A stretch of DNA of 64,000 nt from the NCBI GenBank assembly GCA_965112735.1, contig OZ218952.1, positions 3,968,001 to 4,032,000 of the forward strand, read 5' to 3'. The DNA is from Phaeosaccion multiseriatum. Taxonomy: Eukaryota > Ochrophyta, other classes. The position numbers and the translations under genes are program-made. The notes beneath the pieces are model-generated. The model made no database searches and was not told the origin of the DNA. It was given only the letters and a program-made list of their open reading frames with translations. Below are positions 12,525 through 32,105 of this stretch, one piece after another (the stretch's first letter is position 1; the number at the start of each line of letters is the position of its first letter).

Positions 12525-12682
12525 AGCTCCCCCAGGATCTTTGTTGCAATGTAAAAGAGGGGAGAGAAAATGGTGAACGCCGGAACATCGTCGCCAGCTG
12601 TGTACTTTCTTGCCACACGATGGCACCAGAAGGTAAATAATAAACCGTGGGAGCGTCGAGTCCATAATAAACAAACGCGCTC
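12525..12682. promoter_or_regulatory. 158-bp bidirectional promoter region
   Basis: The glutaredoxin (-) and SRR1-like (+) start codons are 158 bp apart, so both promoters and 5' UTRs must fit here or overlap the genes. I see no TATA box worth naming. Confidence 0.5.
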
Positions 12683-14635
12683 ATGCAAAATGATGGAGGA
12701 GACTGGACTTTGGTGCAGAGAAAGGGGGCAGCAGCAGGCGCCCGGAGTACCGGGAGAAGGGTGGGGGGGAAGAAAAGAGGGAGGGCTCCCCGACCATCGT
12801 CGTCGGGCATGGCAGACATGCTACACGAGACGGCACCGGTGGACCACGACGGCCCTTCCCGGACGGTCGACCCGACAGAGGTAGAGAGGCTCATCCACGT
12901 GATTGGCACCGTGCACGCTTCGCTGCTGAGGAGCACGTTTTGGGCACGAGTGGAGAGTGCCCTTCGGAGGATGCTGTGTGGGACAGAGGAGAGATCAGGG
13001 TCGGCTTCTGAGTCCTCTGCTCTGTCTTCACCCTCGAAGGCAGATGAAGGGCACGGGGGGTGGAATTGTAATGGTGCTGGCTCGCTTGAGAATCAGGTTC
13101 GCTGTCGGAGCGACTTGGGGGCGGAACTTGGCCTCAGCAGCACCCCCCCTTGCTCTCACTACCATGCAGCAGAGCAGAGCGTGCACCTGGTTTGTTATGG
13201 CATCGGCAGCCTCAGTGAAGGACACAATGCTGTGTACCAGTTTGCAGCCTGCTTGGGCCTTCGCGACCTCCTGCTGCTCCACTCCTTACCACCACCTGGA
13301 GCTGCAGCAGCCGTCGCTAGCCCGAGAGAATCAGGCACACAGCGTCCGACGGAAAGTCGAGTCGGGGGGGTGATTCCCACGGTCTCAGAGTCAGGGCAGG
13401 GGCAAGGGCAAGGGTTAGGGGTAGGGCTGGCGCACATTTCACAGGCAGCTGCAGCAGCAGCAGCAGTAGCAGCAGCTGCAGCAGCAGCAGGAGGAGGAGG
13501 AGGAGGAGGAGGAGGAGGAGGAGGAGGAGGAGGAGGAGGAGAAAGAGGATTGTCAGGACCATCATCAGAAAAGGGGAAGGGCAGCGAGCCAGGAAATGTC
13601 TTACTGCCCCTCATTTACGACCCTGTCCTCTCTGCCACCGATCGGGCCGTGCTGCAGCGTTTTGGGTTCGGAGTGACCCCCAACAACGAGCTCGGCAAGA
13701 GGACGGTGGGGCGGCAACGCACTCTCTTCTTCATGCCGCACTGCCCCCTCTGGATGTACAGTAACGTCCTCAAGGCGAATTGGGGGTGGGGAGAGGGAGT
13801 AGCAGCCGCAGTTGGTGCTGCAACAGGCCCTGCTCGACGAACTTCGGAGGGTGGCGATGACAGCAGTAGTGGTAGCAGCTGTGGACGCAATGATGGTGAT
13901 GGTGGTGGAGGTGATCGTGGTACATCCACAGATGGCGACGACCCTCAGGCTGCTTCCAATTCCAAAATCCCTCCTCCTCCATCATCACCACCACCACCCC
14001 ACCCCGGAAGCCCCCCTCCCCGGCTGCTTAGCTCTGTGCTGCTCTTCGGCAACAGCATCAGCGGATACAACGATCGAATCCTCGACACGGCCGTGCGTGA
14101 GGGAGTGGCTAAGCCTCTTCTCTCGTGCCTGCCCTTCTTGGAGGAGGAACAGGTCGTCGTGGACGAGAAGGCGGACGAGCGAGGTGAGGGGGTGAGGGCG
14201 TTGAGGGGGTGAGGGGGTGACGGGTGAGGGGTGAGGAGAGAGGGGTGAGGGAATGAGGGGTGAGGGAATGAGGGGTGAGGGGTGAGGAGTCAGGGGGTGA
14301 GGGTGAGTGAGAAGGGACTGAGGGGTGAGGGATGAGGGGTGAGGGGATGAGGGGTGAGGGGGTGGGCCTTCGGGCTTGGGGAAGGGAGTGAGGCCTGAGT
14401 TGGGGAAGAGGGTAGACTTCGTGGGCAAGTGGGGGGGTGAGGGAATGGGGACTGTGAGAGGGGTCGTGAGTGAGTGAGTGGATGAGTGGAGTGAGTGAAT
14501 GAGTAAGTGAGTGAGAGAATGAGGGCGGGAGTGAATGCGCTGAGTTGAGTTGAGTGAGTGAGTGAGTGAGTGAGTGAGTGAGTGAATGAGTGGGTGAGTG
14601 GGTGGAGTGTTTCAGGTGTGAGCGACTGAGTGATC

Positions 14636-14683
<48 letters not shown>

Positions 14684-14880
14684 TCTTCTCTTACTCTGGC
14701 TCTCTGTGCTCACTTTGCACCTGCGCAGCACTGCCCCATATCTACAAAGCGTTTCACGACCTCTCCTTCATGCACTTCAAACAAGAGCGCATCGAGGCTG
14801 AAGCTCACAGAGAGGCGTTTCGTACCCTTCCACTTCCAACCCCCTCGCCCCCCGCACCCCCTCATCCCCCTATCCCTTGA
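12683..14880 (+). CDS. SRR1-like: SRR1-like protein
   Basis: Two exons, 12683-14183 and 14729-14880, join in phase to 550 residues. The N-terminus has DWTLVQRKG, as in SRR1 proteins (D-x-W-T-x-V-x-x-K). Family blocks follow in order: VHLVCYGIGSLSEGHNAVYQ, LIYDPVLSATDRAVLQRFGF, NNELGKRTVGRQRTLFFMPH plus CPLWMYSNVLKANW, and SVLLFGNSISGYNDRI. The second exon supplies LPHIYKAFHDLSFMHF. In plants SRR1 affects phytochrome signalling and the clock; in animals and yeast it is linked to transcription or haem. Here the biochemical role is unknown. The protein is about twice the usual length because of Ser/Gly/Ala insertions, including an Ala run and a Gly run from (GCA)n and (GGA)n at 13445-13545. The start follows a short in-frame upstream stretch and is the first Met before the conserved block. 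Confidence 0.88.
14184..14728 (+). repeat. GTGAG minisatellite intron of the SRR1-like gene
   Basis: The donor GTGAGGG is the first of many imperfect GGGTGAG/GTGAG units filling the first two-thirds of the intron, changing to (GTGA)n near 14546-14587 and then (CT)n at about 14650-14680 before the acceptor at 14728. Cryptic donors therefore occur every few bases. Confidence 0.85.
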
Positions 14881-15193
14881 GACGGTAGGGAGGGCAGGCG
14901 GAGCCGCAGGAGGCAATAGAAAGCCCACTTATGGCAGTTGACAGCCCGCTTAACTTATGGCAGTTGACGGGTGTGTGATGTATATCATGTATATATACAG
15001 TTTTTTTTTCCTCGTTTGCCCATGCTGCCAATGAAACAAGGCAAGAACAGAATGAATTATGTAAGGCGATGATAAGGATTGACAGCAGATTCATTCGTAG
15101 TGTCATTTCTCATTTCGCTTATGCCATTCTCATGTCCGCTACAAGCGATTCCCTTACTTCCCACTACTCGCGTGCGCCCCCCCCTCCTCCGCC
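14881..15193. other. Convergent spacer
   Basis: Gap between the 3' ends of the SRR1-like and lectin-like genes. It is A/T-richer than its surroundings (runs near 14990-15012) and probably holds both 3' UTRs. No coding signal was seen. Confidence 0.5.
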
Positions 15194-18100
15194 TCAGCTG
15201 TACTCCCACGCCCATGCCACCACGCCTCCCCCCGCCCCGCTCCCGCCTACTGAGTCCACCTCATCCCCCCCCACTCCCCCGCCTGCCCCTCCCGATCGGA
15301 GGGACACCATTCTGGCGGAGAAGCGGTCAGGATCGTCAAGTCGCATCGTGCCAACTCGATTGTCAAAGTAACCGCCATTCGCCGCCTCTACGTCACCCGA
15401 CACCCAGACCGCCCGCCCCTCATTCACCACATGCATGAGCCAGGTTACCATCTTGACACCTCCCCCCCACACCATATTCCCCTTGGACACTACACGTGCA
15501 TTGCCTCGCAACTCGCCCCCTTGCCATAGGAAGGTCCCGCCCTGTCGAACAGTCATTTCCGACCGGGTGTCGTCCGGCTCTCCTGTCTCTGTTTCTGTGT
15601 GCAGGCGGCTCGGGGAGACGGTGGAGAGCAGCGCTGATGCTACACTACCCATGTCTCTGAAACGCACCATCCCTTCGCCTTGGACCCACAGGAGGGCGCC
15701 GATGGCAACAGACACGTGCACAGCCTCAAAATCAAGCTGCCCATACTCCTGCACATGAACCCCGCACGTGAGATTGAGCGAGTGCCCCGAGTAATGCACA
15801 ATCGCGTCACCGGTCACGCGTACGAGAGGAGAGATGTCGTCGGGGAGGTAGTGTGACCCCGACCGGAATTCAAGCACCCCTCCCTGCCCGGTGATGACCG
15901 TTTCTGCTGGGTCCGGGGTGAAGGTTCCGGCGCTGAAGCGAAGAAACGTTCCGTTTCGCATGTTGTGCCGCGCTGATCCCATTGGAGTGATGGTTGCATC
16001 CCAGTCCACAAGAGGGTCGGAAGAAGAAGAAGTGGAACAAAGTCCCCCCTGATCCTCCTCCTCCTCCATCGGAAAGACAATGGTGCCATTGCCTCGCCCA
16101 CCTCCGTACATCTCCATGTCCCCTCCCTCCTCCACGGTAATCTCGCCCCCGGCCAGGGTCAGATACATACCCACTCTCGCCGTGCTGTTGCTCGTAACCG
16201 TCAAGGAGCCGCCGTCGGAGAGAAGGAGCTGCGGTGCGTGTCTACACGACTCTTCGTCGAGGAGGATGGCATCGCTTGTGACAGGGTTCCACACGAGACC
16301 GTGCCACGCTGTCCTGTCCTCTGCCTCTCGCTGAAGGAGGTTGGCGAGCAGGGTGTCGTACCTGCTTAGTGTTGGTGTTGGTGGTATGAGGGAGTGTGTG
16401 TCAGTTGTGAGTTGTGAGTCGTGAGGTGTGAAGTGTGTTGGTGCTGGTGTCGGTGTCGGTTCTCAAGTTGTCAGTTTTCAGTTTGTATGAGCTTCGAAGC
16501 TTCTCCAAAGGAGCAGCGTGTTGGTTGTATGCAGAGGCTGTGGTGTTGTTAGAGGTTGGTGTACGCATTCGGAGAGTTCTCGGCGGGCACTGAGGGGCAG
16601 GGCCGGGCAGTCAGGGGGGAAGGGGGGGACGAGGAGGACGAGGAGGAGCAGCAGAAGGAGGAGCAGTAGTCGTAGCAGTAGCGCCATCGCCCCCATGACA
16701 CGGAAGGCACTATAAGGCTCTCTGGACTTGCAACTGAGGGGCCGACTCACGCACCCCCTCGACCACTTCTGAGGCTTGCTGCTTGTTGGCACACACGCCC
16801 CCCCTTAGGGGCCCATCTACCCACCCATCCATCCACCCTCTTGTGGCTTGTCCTCGCACCCACCTCTCGTCTTCTCCGCCTTTGATGTAACCGAAGGTGT
16901 GATTGCCGCTGACACTGACGTTGAAGCTCCCCTCCACGACGACTGCGGCGTTGTCGGTCACGAGGACATCGCCCTCGCTCCACACACCCACACCCTGCAG
17001 CAGCAGCCGAGCTCCATGCCTGGCGAGAGAGAGAGAGAGGGAGGGAGGGGGAAGGGGGGGTGAGAGAGAGGGGAAGAGAGAGGGGGGGAGAGAGAGGGGT
17101 AGAGACACACACACACGCACATACCGAGAGAAACCCACGCGTTTGGATACATGGGTGGGTGGATCGAGCAACAAGCAGCAATGAGGAGAAGCAAGCGGCA
17201 GCTAGTCAAGCATTGAATGGGGGGATTCCACCCTGCCCAACTGGCCAATCGCTTCCTCAGGCCTGCCTGCCTCCCCCCCCCCCCTTCTGCTCGCGCTCTC
17301 GCGGACTCTCGTCAACCCCGCTCCACCACGCCTCACTCCCTCGCCCTCCCTCTCCCTCTCACTTACGTCAAGTGGCTGATGCCACCGCCTTCAAAGCGTA
17401 GCCCCGCCCCTTCGCCCACAACAAGAGTCGCCCCCCCCTCCACGCCCCCCCCCCCTGTATCAAACACAAGGCTTTCTGAAACGTCCAGTCTCGGCTCAGA
17501 GCCAGCGCGGGCCGTGGGCATCCTCACCACGCCCTCGTTCGACAGCTTCAGTCGCTGGAGGGTGGAGTTGAAGCCTCCTGATGCGGTGCTTCCGATCTGA
17601 TCGAGGAGGGAGTGGGTCTGTGCTGATGAAGAGGGGGACGCATCGCAATGTTTGGCGACGATGTCATTGTCGGAGAACCACAAGTCGACGGCATTCTGAC
17701 TCGCGGCGTCGGCACCTGTTGATGCCGGTGAGGAGAACGATTATTGCCCAACAGTTAGAATCAACTCCAGTAGCTCAAGCACCCCCTTCCTTCCTCCCTC
17801 CCTCCCTCCCTCCCTCCCTCCCTCCCTCCCTCCCTCCCTCCCTCCCTCCCTCCCTCCCTCCCTCCCTCCCTCCCTCCCTCCCTCCCTCCCTCCCTCCCTC
17901 CCTCCCTCCCTCCCTCCCTCCCTCCCTCCCTCCCTCCCTCCCTCCCTCCCTCCCTCCCTCCCTCCCTCCCTCCCTCCCTCCCTCCCTCCCTCCCTCCCTC
18001 CCTCCCTCCCTCCCTCCCTCCCTCCCTCCCTCCCTCCCTCCCTCCCTCCCTCCCTCCCTCCCTCCCTCCCTCCCTCCCTCCCTCCCTCCCTCCCTCCCTC

Positions 18101-18584
18101 CCTCCCTCCCTCCCTCCCTCCCTCCCTCCCTCCCTCCCTCCCTCCCTCCCTCCCTCCCTCCCTCCCTCCAACACCCACGCGCCCGCGCATGCATGCACCC
18201 ACGCACCCACGCACCTGCAAACCAGAGCACACCCCTGCCTTCCACGTGTGCGGACGTAAAGTTGCATTGGCTCTGCAGACAGAGAGCATGGGCACCGGAC
18301 TGCACCGATAGAGCGGTGGATACAGAGGTGGGCAGCAGGTAACTCCCGCCTGAGCATGCACAACAACAGCCCGAGCCGAGGCACAACAACAACCCGAGCC
18401 AAAGGGGCACGGGGCACGGGCAGGGAGGAAGAAGAGCGAGAGGGGGCGTGAGAAGGGGTGGGAATCAGCGGGGTTCGGACGGGATGAGGAGCTCTAGTCG
18501 AGAGAAAGAGAGAGAGAGAGCGAGAGAGCGAGAGAGAGAGAGGGAGGGGGGGAGGGAGGGAGAAGAAAGGGGAGGCGAGAACAG

Positions 18585-18657
<73 letters not shown>

Positions 18658-20284
18658 CACGCCCGTCCGTCCGTCCACCGGCCCGCCCGCCCGCTCTCCC
18701 GCACCCGTGCCCAATGCGCATGCACGCATTACAATCGCACGCACACACGCACCATCTGCAAAAGCAAGCGTCCCCTCTCCTGTGACGGGGGCATTGGCAG
18801 CGGGCAGAAGCAGCGTAACGGCCACTTCACTTTGTACTACACATCGGTCACTGGCATAAACAGACGAGTTGCCGTTCGTGCCGCACCCCCTCGGGATAGA
18901 ACCGTGATACACGAGGTCTCCGACGACAGATGCGCACCCACACGAGGAGGAACCCGAGCACGACACCGTGAGGGTGTTGGAGGAGGTGGTTGGGGCTTCA
19001 TCGAAGGTTATGCGGTACCTGAGGGGAGGGGAGTGGCAAGTACTTTGGTTACACACACTCACTCACTTCACTCACTTTTTGACTCAACTCATTTCACTCA
19101 TAACGCACTTCACTCACTCACTCACTCACTCACTCACTCACTCACTCACTCACTCACTCACTCACTCACTCACTCACTCACTCACTCACTCACTCACTCA
19201 CTCACTCACTCACTCACTCACTCACTCACTCACTCCCTCACTCACTCACCGAAAGCCGTAACCCCAGCTCTTCCTGGTCACTCTCCCGCTCCTCACCACC
19301 TCCACCCCACCCGCATCATTCGAAACCGTCGAAACCGTTTCCAAGGCCTCCTGGATGCGTTCAGCGGAGGCGTTGAAGGGTATACACGGCGACTCCTCCC
19401 CACCGAAGCTGAGGCGATAGTGACCCGTCTGCGCTGCTACTTCTCCGTCCTCCTCCTCCCCTTCATCCTCCTGCTCCTCCTCTAGGGGCACATCTTCCCC
19501 TGTGACTGCCCGGTCCGCGCCCACCGATAGCAAGTACACTGCCCTCGTAGAGAAGGCGAAGGAGCCGTTGCTCATTGTTACGTTGGCTCCTGCGCCCACG
19601 TCTAGCGAAGACCCCGCCCCGCTGTAGCCCCCACCTCCGTCCTGGAGTGTCAGGTTGCCGTTGACTACCATCTGCCCGCCTGCTTCATTCCACAGCTGCC
19701 ACGCCGACAGGGTGACAGAGGCACCGGCGGCCACCTCCAGGGTAGCGCCAGCGTCATTCCGCAGCAAGGGTACACCGGCAGCGGCTCCACCACTATCATC
19801 CTCGCTTGCTTCAGTGGACATTCGCCCCCCTCGGGTCGTGGCGAACCCTTTATCATCCTCGCGGGATGTGAAGCGGGTCGGAGCTCCTGTGGTTGAGTGG
19901 TGATGAGAGTGGGTGTGATTGGATTGGAATAGGATTTGGATTTTTGTGGGTTTTTGTGAGGTGGAAGGTGGGAGGTGGGATCTTTTGGGCGCATGTGGTT
20001 GGTGCGGTGGCAATAGAGGCACACGTAACCCAACCCACCCACCCACCGTCAGAGCTCGCCAGCAGGGTGATGGTGGCCCAGTTATCCAGGCCAGCCCCTC
20101 CGTAGCCGATGAGCTCTTCGGCCGAGATGTCCAAGGAGCCCAAGTTGACGAGCGTTACAGAATCAAGCAGCCCCACTGAGCTGCCGGAGATGGCCCCTGG
20201 CGCACAATGGGAGGGGGTGGAGGGAAAGTGGGGAGAGTGAGAAGAGTGAGGCCTGGGTTGCCAGCCTGCCTGCCTGCCTGCCCG

Positions 20285-20347
<63 letters not shown>

Positions 20348-22656
20348 ACCTGCCTGCCTGACTACCTTCCTTCCTTGACTGACTGACCGCGCCGCTCACT
20401 CACCACTTGTGCTGCTCACCACCCGTCCAGCCCCCACCAGGGCACCCCCTGTTATACTGAGCGAGTCGGACACCGTGAGGGTGTGGGAGGTGGTGCTGAG
20501 GTGCTGCTGGCATATGTAAGGGAGTGCCGTGTCGCAGCGCTGGTCATTCCATCGAGGCTCCACCTAAGGAGCGACGGCAGCAAATGGATGGCAGAGCAGA
20601 GGGCAGAAAACAGAGCAAGAAGTGGTGAGAGAGGGAGGGAGAGAGGGCGATTGACTGCTGGGGTGGGAGAGAGAGAGCGAGCGGGACAACACACTCACAC
20701 GCTACCATCCGCTACCATCCGCTACATCAACACCAATGGAGAGGGGTCCCACTCAGCACATCGCACCCCCCCTGTCCTGACACCCCGTCTGTCCTGACAC
20801 CCACGCACCTGAGAGGCGTGCAGCCACCTCGTCGCTCGCATCGTGGCACAGTGCTCTCCTGCCCCTCGAGTACTTATTCCCTCTCCGACCGCAGCCCCCG
20901 CCGTGCTATTGCTGGGCTCCCTCCGACCCCAGGCCCGATACGTAACGTCAGTTTCGAGCGCCCCCTGCCCGTCCCACATCCAATCACCACTGCTGGATGC
21001 ATCGCCGTCGCGTGGAGAGCACGACAGCGAAGAAGAAGAAGAAGAAGAAGACACTGACGACGATGCCTGCTCTGGGGACGACCCGTATTGCCGTTTCATT
21101 TCTTCTCCTGCTGTGCCCTCCCAGCCGGCCCCGGGTCTCGCGAGGCCTATCCAAACGTCTCTGTGTAAGACGTCGCCTCTGGCAAGGCGCCCCACCCACT
21201 TGTTCTCCGAGACGGACTCGATGCCCACGAGAGAGGCGATGGAGGCCTCTGTTTGGACAGCGGACGAGCGCTCGTTCAGCGACAAGGAGCAGGAATGGCT
21301 GCTGCCACTCTCCTCTCCTCCAGTGTCCTCCTCTTCGAGACTGCGAATGAAGGCTGAAGAGATGCCGATACGACCCCCTCCGACGCCGAACGCCCCACCA
21401 CCCGGCCCCCTCGCGGCCCCGTGTGCTCGACACGCCCGCGCGGCTTGGTCCCAGGGGAGGGGGGGCGATTCAAAGAGCCTGTAGCACTTGCCATTGCCGT
21501 CGCTGCCGCTGCTGCTGTCACTCATCGCCGGGAAGGGACTCCAACCCTTGGAGCAAGCACTTTCGGCGGTGACGATGGCTCCCCCCTCCTGCGTGAGCGA
21601 AGAAAGGGTAACGTCACTGCTGAGTACCACAAAGCCACTGTCGCTGGGTATAGTGACTGTATCGTCCGAATCCCCCGTGCCTGTGTAAGGCACGCTCCCC
21701 TCTTCCCAGTTGGCGGCATCTTCCCACAGCCCGTACGAGAGCAAAGAGGAGCAGTTGGTAGTCGTGTCCGAGGCGTCGCCAGGCCCCAACAGGGTCACGT
21801 CGAGGGCGAAGGTGGTGTTAAAGACGAGCTCGTAGGTATAGCCATGCGACCAACCGGTGGAGCCGTTGCCACTGCGAGTGACGGAGACGACTGAGTAGTT
21901 TCCGGTGCTTGTAAAGTCGTCGTTGCCATAGACGGTGCTAGAGCTGGATGTGTCAATGTTTTCCAGGGACGATTCTCGGAGCAGGTGATTCGTCGCAGAC
22001 GTCAGGGCCGCCGCGACGCCATCTGCAGACTCCCCATAGGCCAGGCAAGTGGTATTGGTGCTTTGTGCGCTGCTGTCGCCCAATTGGAATCGATAGTGTC
22101 CTGCTGTCGCCGCTGCCGCCGCTCCATCTGAGGCTTCAATCACAGAGGGCGGGAGGATCTGCCTGGCAGCTTGCTGCACCAGAGACAGGGTAGTGACTAC
22201 GTATCCACTGCTCAGGGCTCCAGTGGTACTGTCCACGCTCAACGTAATGCTCGCATTGTCCGACTTCCAGTTGAAGGAGCCACCGGCCTCCGCCAAGGAT
22301 GAAATAGAAGAGTGGGGAGCACCACGGAAGCTCAAGTTAACCAGAAAGCTCATTGCAGAGATCTGCAGCCGCCTTCTGCTCTGGAAAGGCCTTGCGCGCT
22401 TCCTCCCCAGCAGCACCCTGCCCCTGCCCGACGAAGCCCCTCCCTCGCTCCCTCTTCTTCCTCCTCCATCTCTATCCTTCTCCGAGCTCCTACTGCAGCT
22501 CCTGCTGCCACTACTGCACATGAGCTCCATGAGTAGCCAGTCGGGAAGCGAGCGGAAGCACAACGGTTCGCGCCTGCCCAATAGTAAAACAGTTACAGAA
22601 AATTGATGGCAGCCTACGGCACTACGACTGCCGCCCGCAACAACATGGCAAAACAT
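15194..22656 (-). CDS. Large extracellular protein with C-type lectin domain and beta-rich repeats
   Basis: Nine exons on the minus strand: 20809-22656, 20404-20563, 20047-20196, 19250-19886, 18753-19018, 18215-18349, 17367-17715, 16864-17019 and 15194-16361. They join in phase to about 1,622 residues; the start is uncertain. Two related modules begin GHYRFQLGDSSA and GHYRLSFGGEES and end with a Ser-Gly, Trp/Tyr-Gly-Tyr stretch (the second is SWGYGFRYRITFDE across a splice). Between them lies a C-type lectin domain: CSKGW, KCYRLFESPPLPWDQAARAC, DVWIGLARPG, WMWDGQ, EHCATM and, after the splice, RWNDQRCDTALPYIC. The C-terminal half is a run of short beta strands rich in Asn/Gly/Val (VNGNLTLQDGG, LEVAAGASVTLSA), like parallel beta-helix adhesins, with many N-glycosylation sequons. 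It is probably secreted or on the cell surface, but I could not place a convincing signal peptide, so a 5' exon may be missing. Confidence 0.72.
17790..18170. repeat. (CCCT)n array, about 95 units
   Basis: Uninterrupted CCCT units over about 380 bp inside an intron of the lectin-like gene. On that gene's sense strand the array is (GGGA)n, so here it is not a polypyrimidine tract. Every frame reads PSLPPSLP or GREG repeats, which explains long spurious ORFs in this area. Confidence 0.98.
18593..18655. repeat. (CA)n dinucleotide microsatellite
   Basis: About 31 CA units in the intron between lectin-gene exons at 18753-19018 and 18215-18349. Confidence 0.96.
19108..19249 (-). repeat. (GTGA)n array that starts at a 5' splice site
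   Basis: About 35 TCAC/GTGA units. Read on the sense (-) strand, the donor after ...GGC TTT CG is itself the first GTGAGT of the array, which continues into the intron. Confidence 0.95.
20262..20350. repeat. (TGCC)n array
   Basis: About 22 TGCC units with a few changes, inside the intron between lectin-gene exons 2 and 3. Confidence 0.92.
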
Positions 22657-23061
22657 GCAGTTGCTGATCTGAGGGGAGCTGTTGGGCCGGGATAGGGCAG
22701 TGCTCAAGTGCAAAGGCGGAGTTCGATCGAAAGGGGGGTGGAACAGTGGTTTCGAGAGCTGAAAGGCTCAGGAGAGGAAAGGAGCTGAAAGGCTTTCCTC
22801 AGGACCAAGAAAGCAAGAGGGGGGAGGAGCCAGCTTTCCTCGGGCTTGTGGACCGGCAAAATGGCGATGACATCACCGGACCGCAGCACAGCCTTAACGC
22901 CGGACCGGGCTACCAGCAGGACATTCAGGAGAGCACGAGGGGGGAGCAAGCGTGGAAAGAACGGCGCCAGGGTCGACCACTCAGCCGCCGGAAATGCAGG
23001 AGTTGTGAGAGGAGGACGAGGAGGAGAAGGAGGGGGGCGATGGTGCGGGGCTGAGCTCGAC
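22657..23061. promoter_or_regulatory. Divergent spacer between lectin-like and CCDC81-like genes
   Basis: About 400 bp separate the divergent starts. It is G-rich on the + strand with no repeat array. It probably holds both promoters, and might contain an unseen 5' exon of the lectin-like gene. Confidence 0.4.
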
Positions 23062-31376
<8,315 letters not shown>

Positions 31377-32105
31377 TACGTAGTACGTAGTAGCGAGGAG
31401 GCGGAGGAGGAGGAGGAGGAGGAGGAGGAGGAGGAGGAGGAGGAGGAGGAGGAGGAGGAGGAGGAGGAGGAGGAGGAGGAGGAGGATGATGATGAGGAGG
31501 AGGAGGAGGAGGATGATGAGGAGGAGAGGGGGGAGGAGGAGGAGGAGGAGGAGGAGGAGGAGGAGGAGGAGCAGGAGGAGGAGGAGGAGGAGGAGGAGGA
31601 GGAGAGGGGAGAGGGGAGGGGGAGACGGGGGAGGGCTAGGACAGTGCGGTCGGTTGGTTGGTCGGTCAATAAAGCAAGTGTAGCGACGGTACGATCGAAG
31701 TTTAGGGTGGGAGAGGATGAGAAAAGGGACGAGGAGGAGAGGAGGAGAGGAGTAGAGCGAGATAGAAGACAAGACGGTTACGCCAAGACTCTCGAGTAGT
31801 GAGAGAAACAGGCTGGCAGCCAGCCAGCCATTCCTTGGTTGCTTGGGTATGGGTAGAAAGGGAGGGGGAGAGGGAGAGAGAGAGGGAGGGAGGGAGGGAG
31901 GGAGGGAGGGAGGGAGGGAGATCGGTAGGGGAGGAGCTGCTTTCCTCGGTGGCGGCTCCCTTCAGTTTATTACGTAATGATAATGGCATGTGCCATGTTA
32001 AGGTGACCCTAGTAATCTTACTTGGAACTACGAAAACTTACGTCTATGTACTTATGTATGTTGCGCTGTACTAGACTCATGTGTATGCTCTACTCACGCA
32101 CCTTA
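31377..32105. other. Convergent spacer with (GGA)n array
   Basis: A GTAC-rich dozen bases follow the CCDC81-like stop codon. Then (GGA)n with GAT variants runs about 31396-31612, and a (GGGA)n stretch lies at 31890-31920. AATAAA occurs at 31668-31673 on the + strand. The array is probably in the 3' UTR. No supported gene. Confidence 0.6.
31668..31673 (+). terminator. Possible polyadenylation signal of the CCDC81-like gene
   Basis: AATAAA about 290 nt after the stop codon. A single short match, so weak evidence. Confidence 0.25.

Noticed and set aside
16478-16792. Minus-strand peptide beginning [20 protein letters not shown], looking like a signal peptide
   Set aside because: It lies in the last intron of the lectin-like gene, comes from CTG/CTC-rich sequence, and has no donor in a phase that fits the next exon, whereas the flanking exons join in phase without it.
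17741-19062. Long minus-strand ORFs reading GREGGREG and the matching + ORFs reading PPSLPPSL
   Set aside because: They are artefacts of the (CCCT)n array, which has no stop in any frame. Real exons of the lectin-like gene flank and exclude it.
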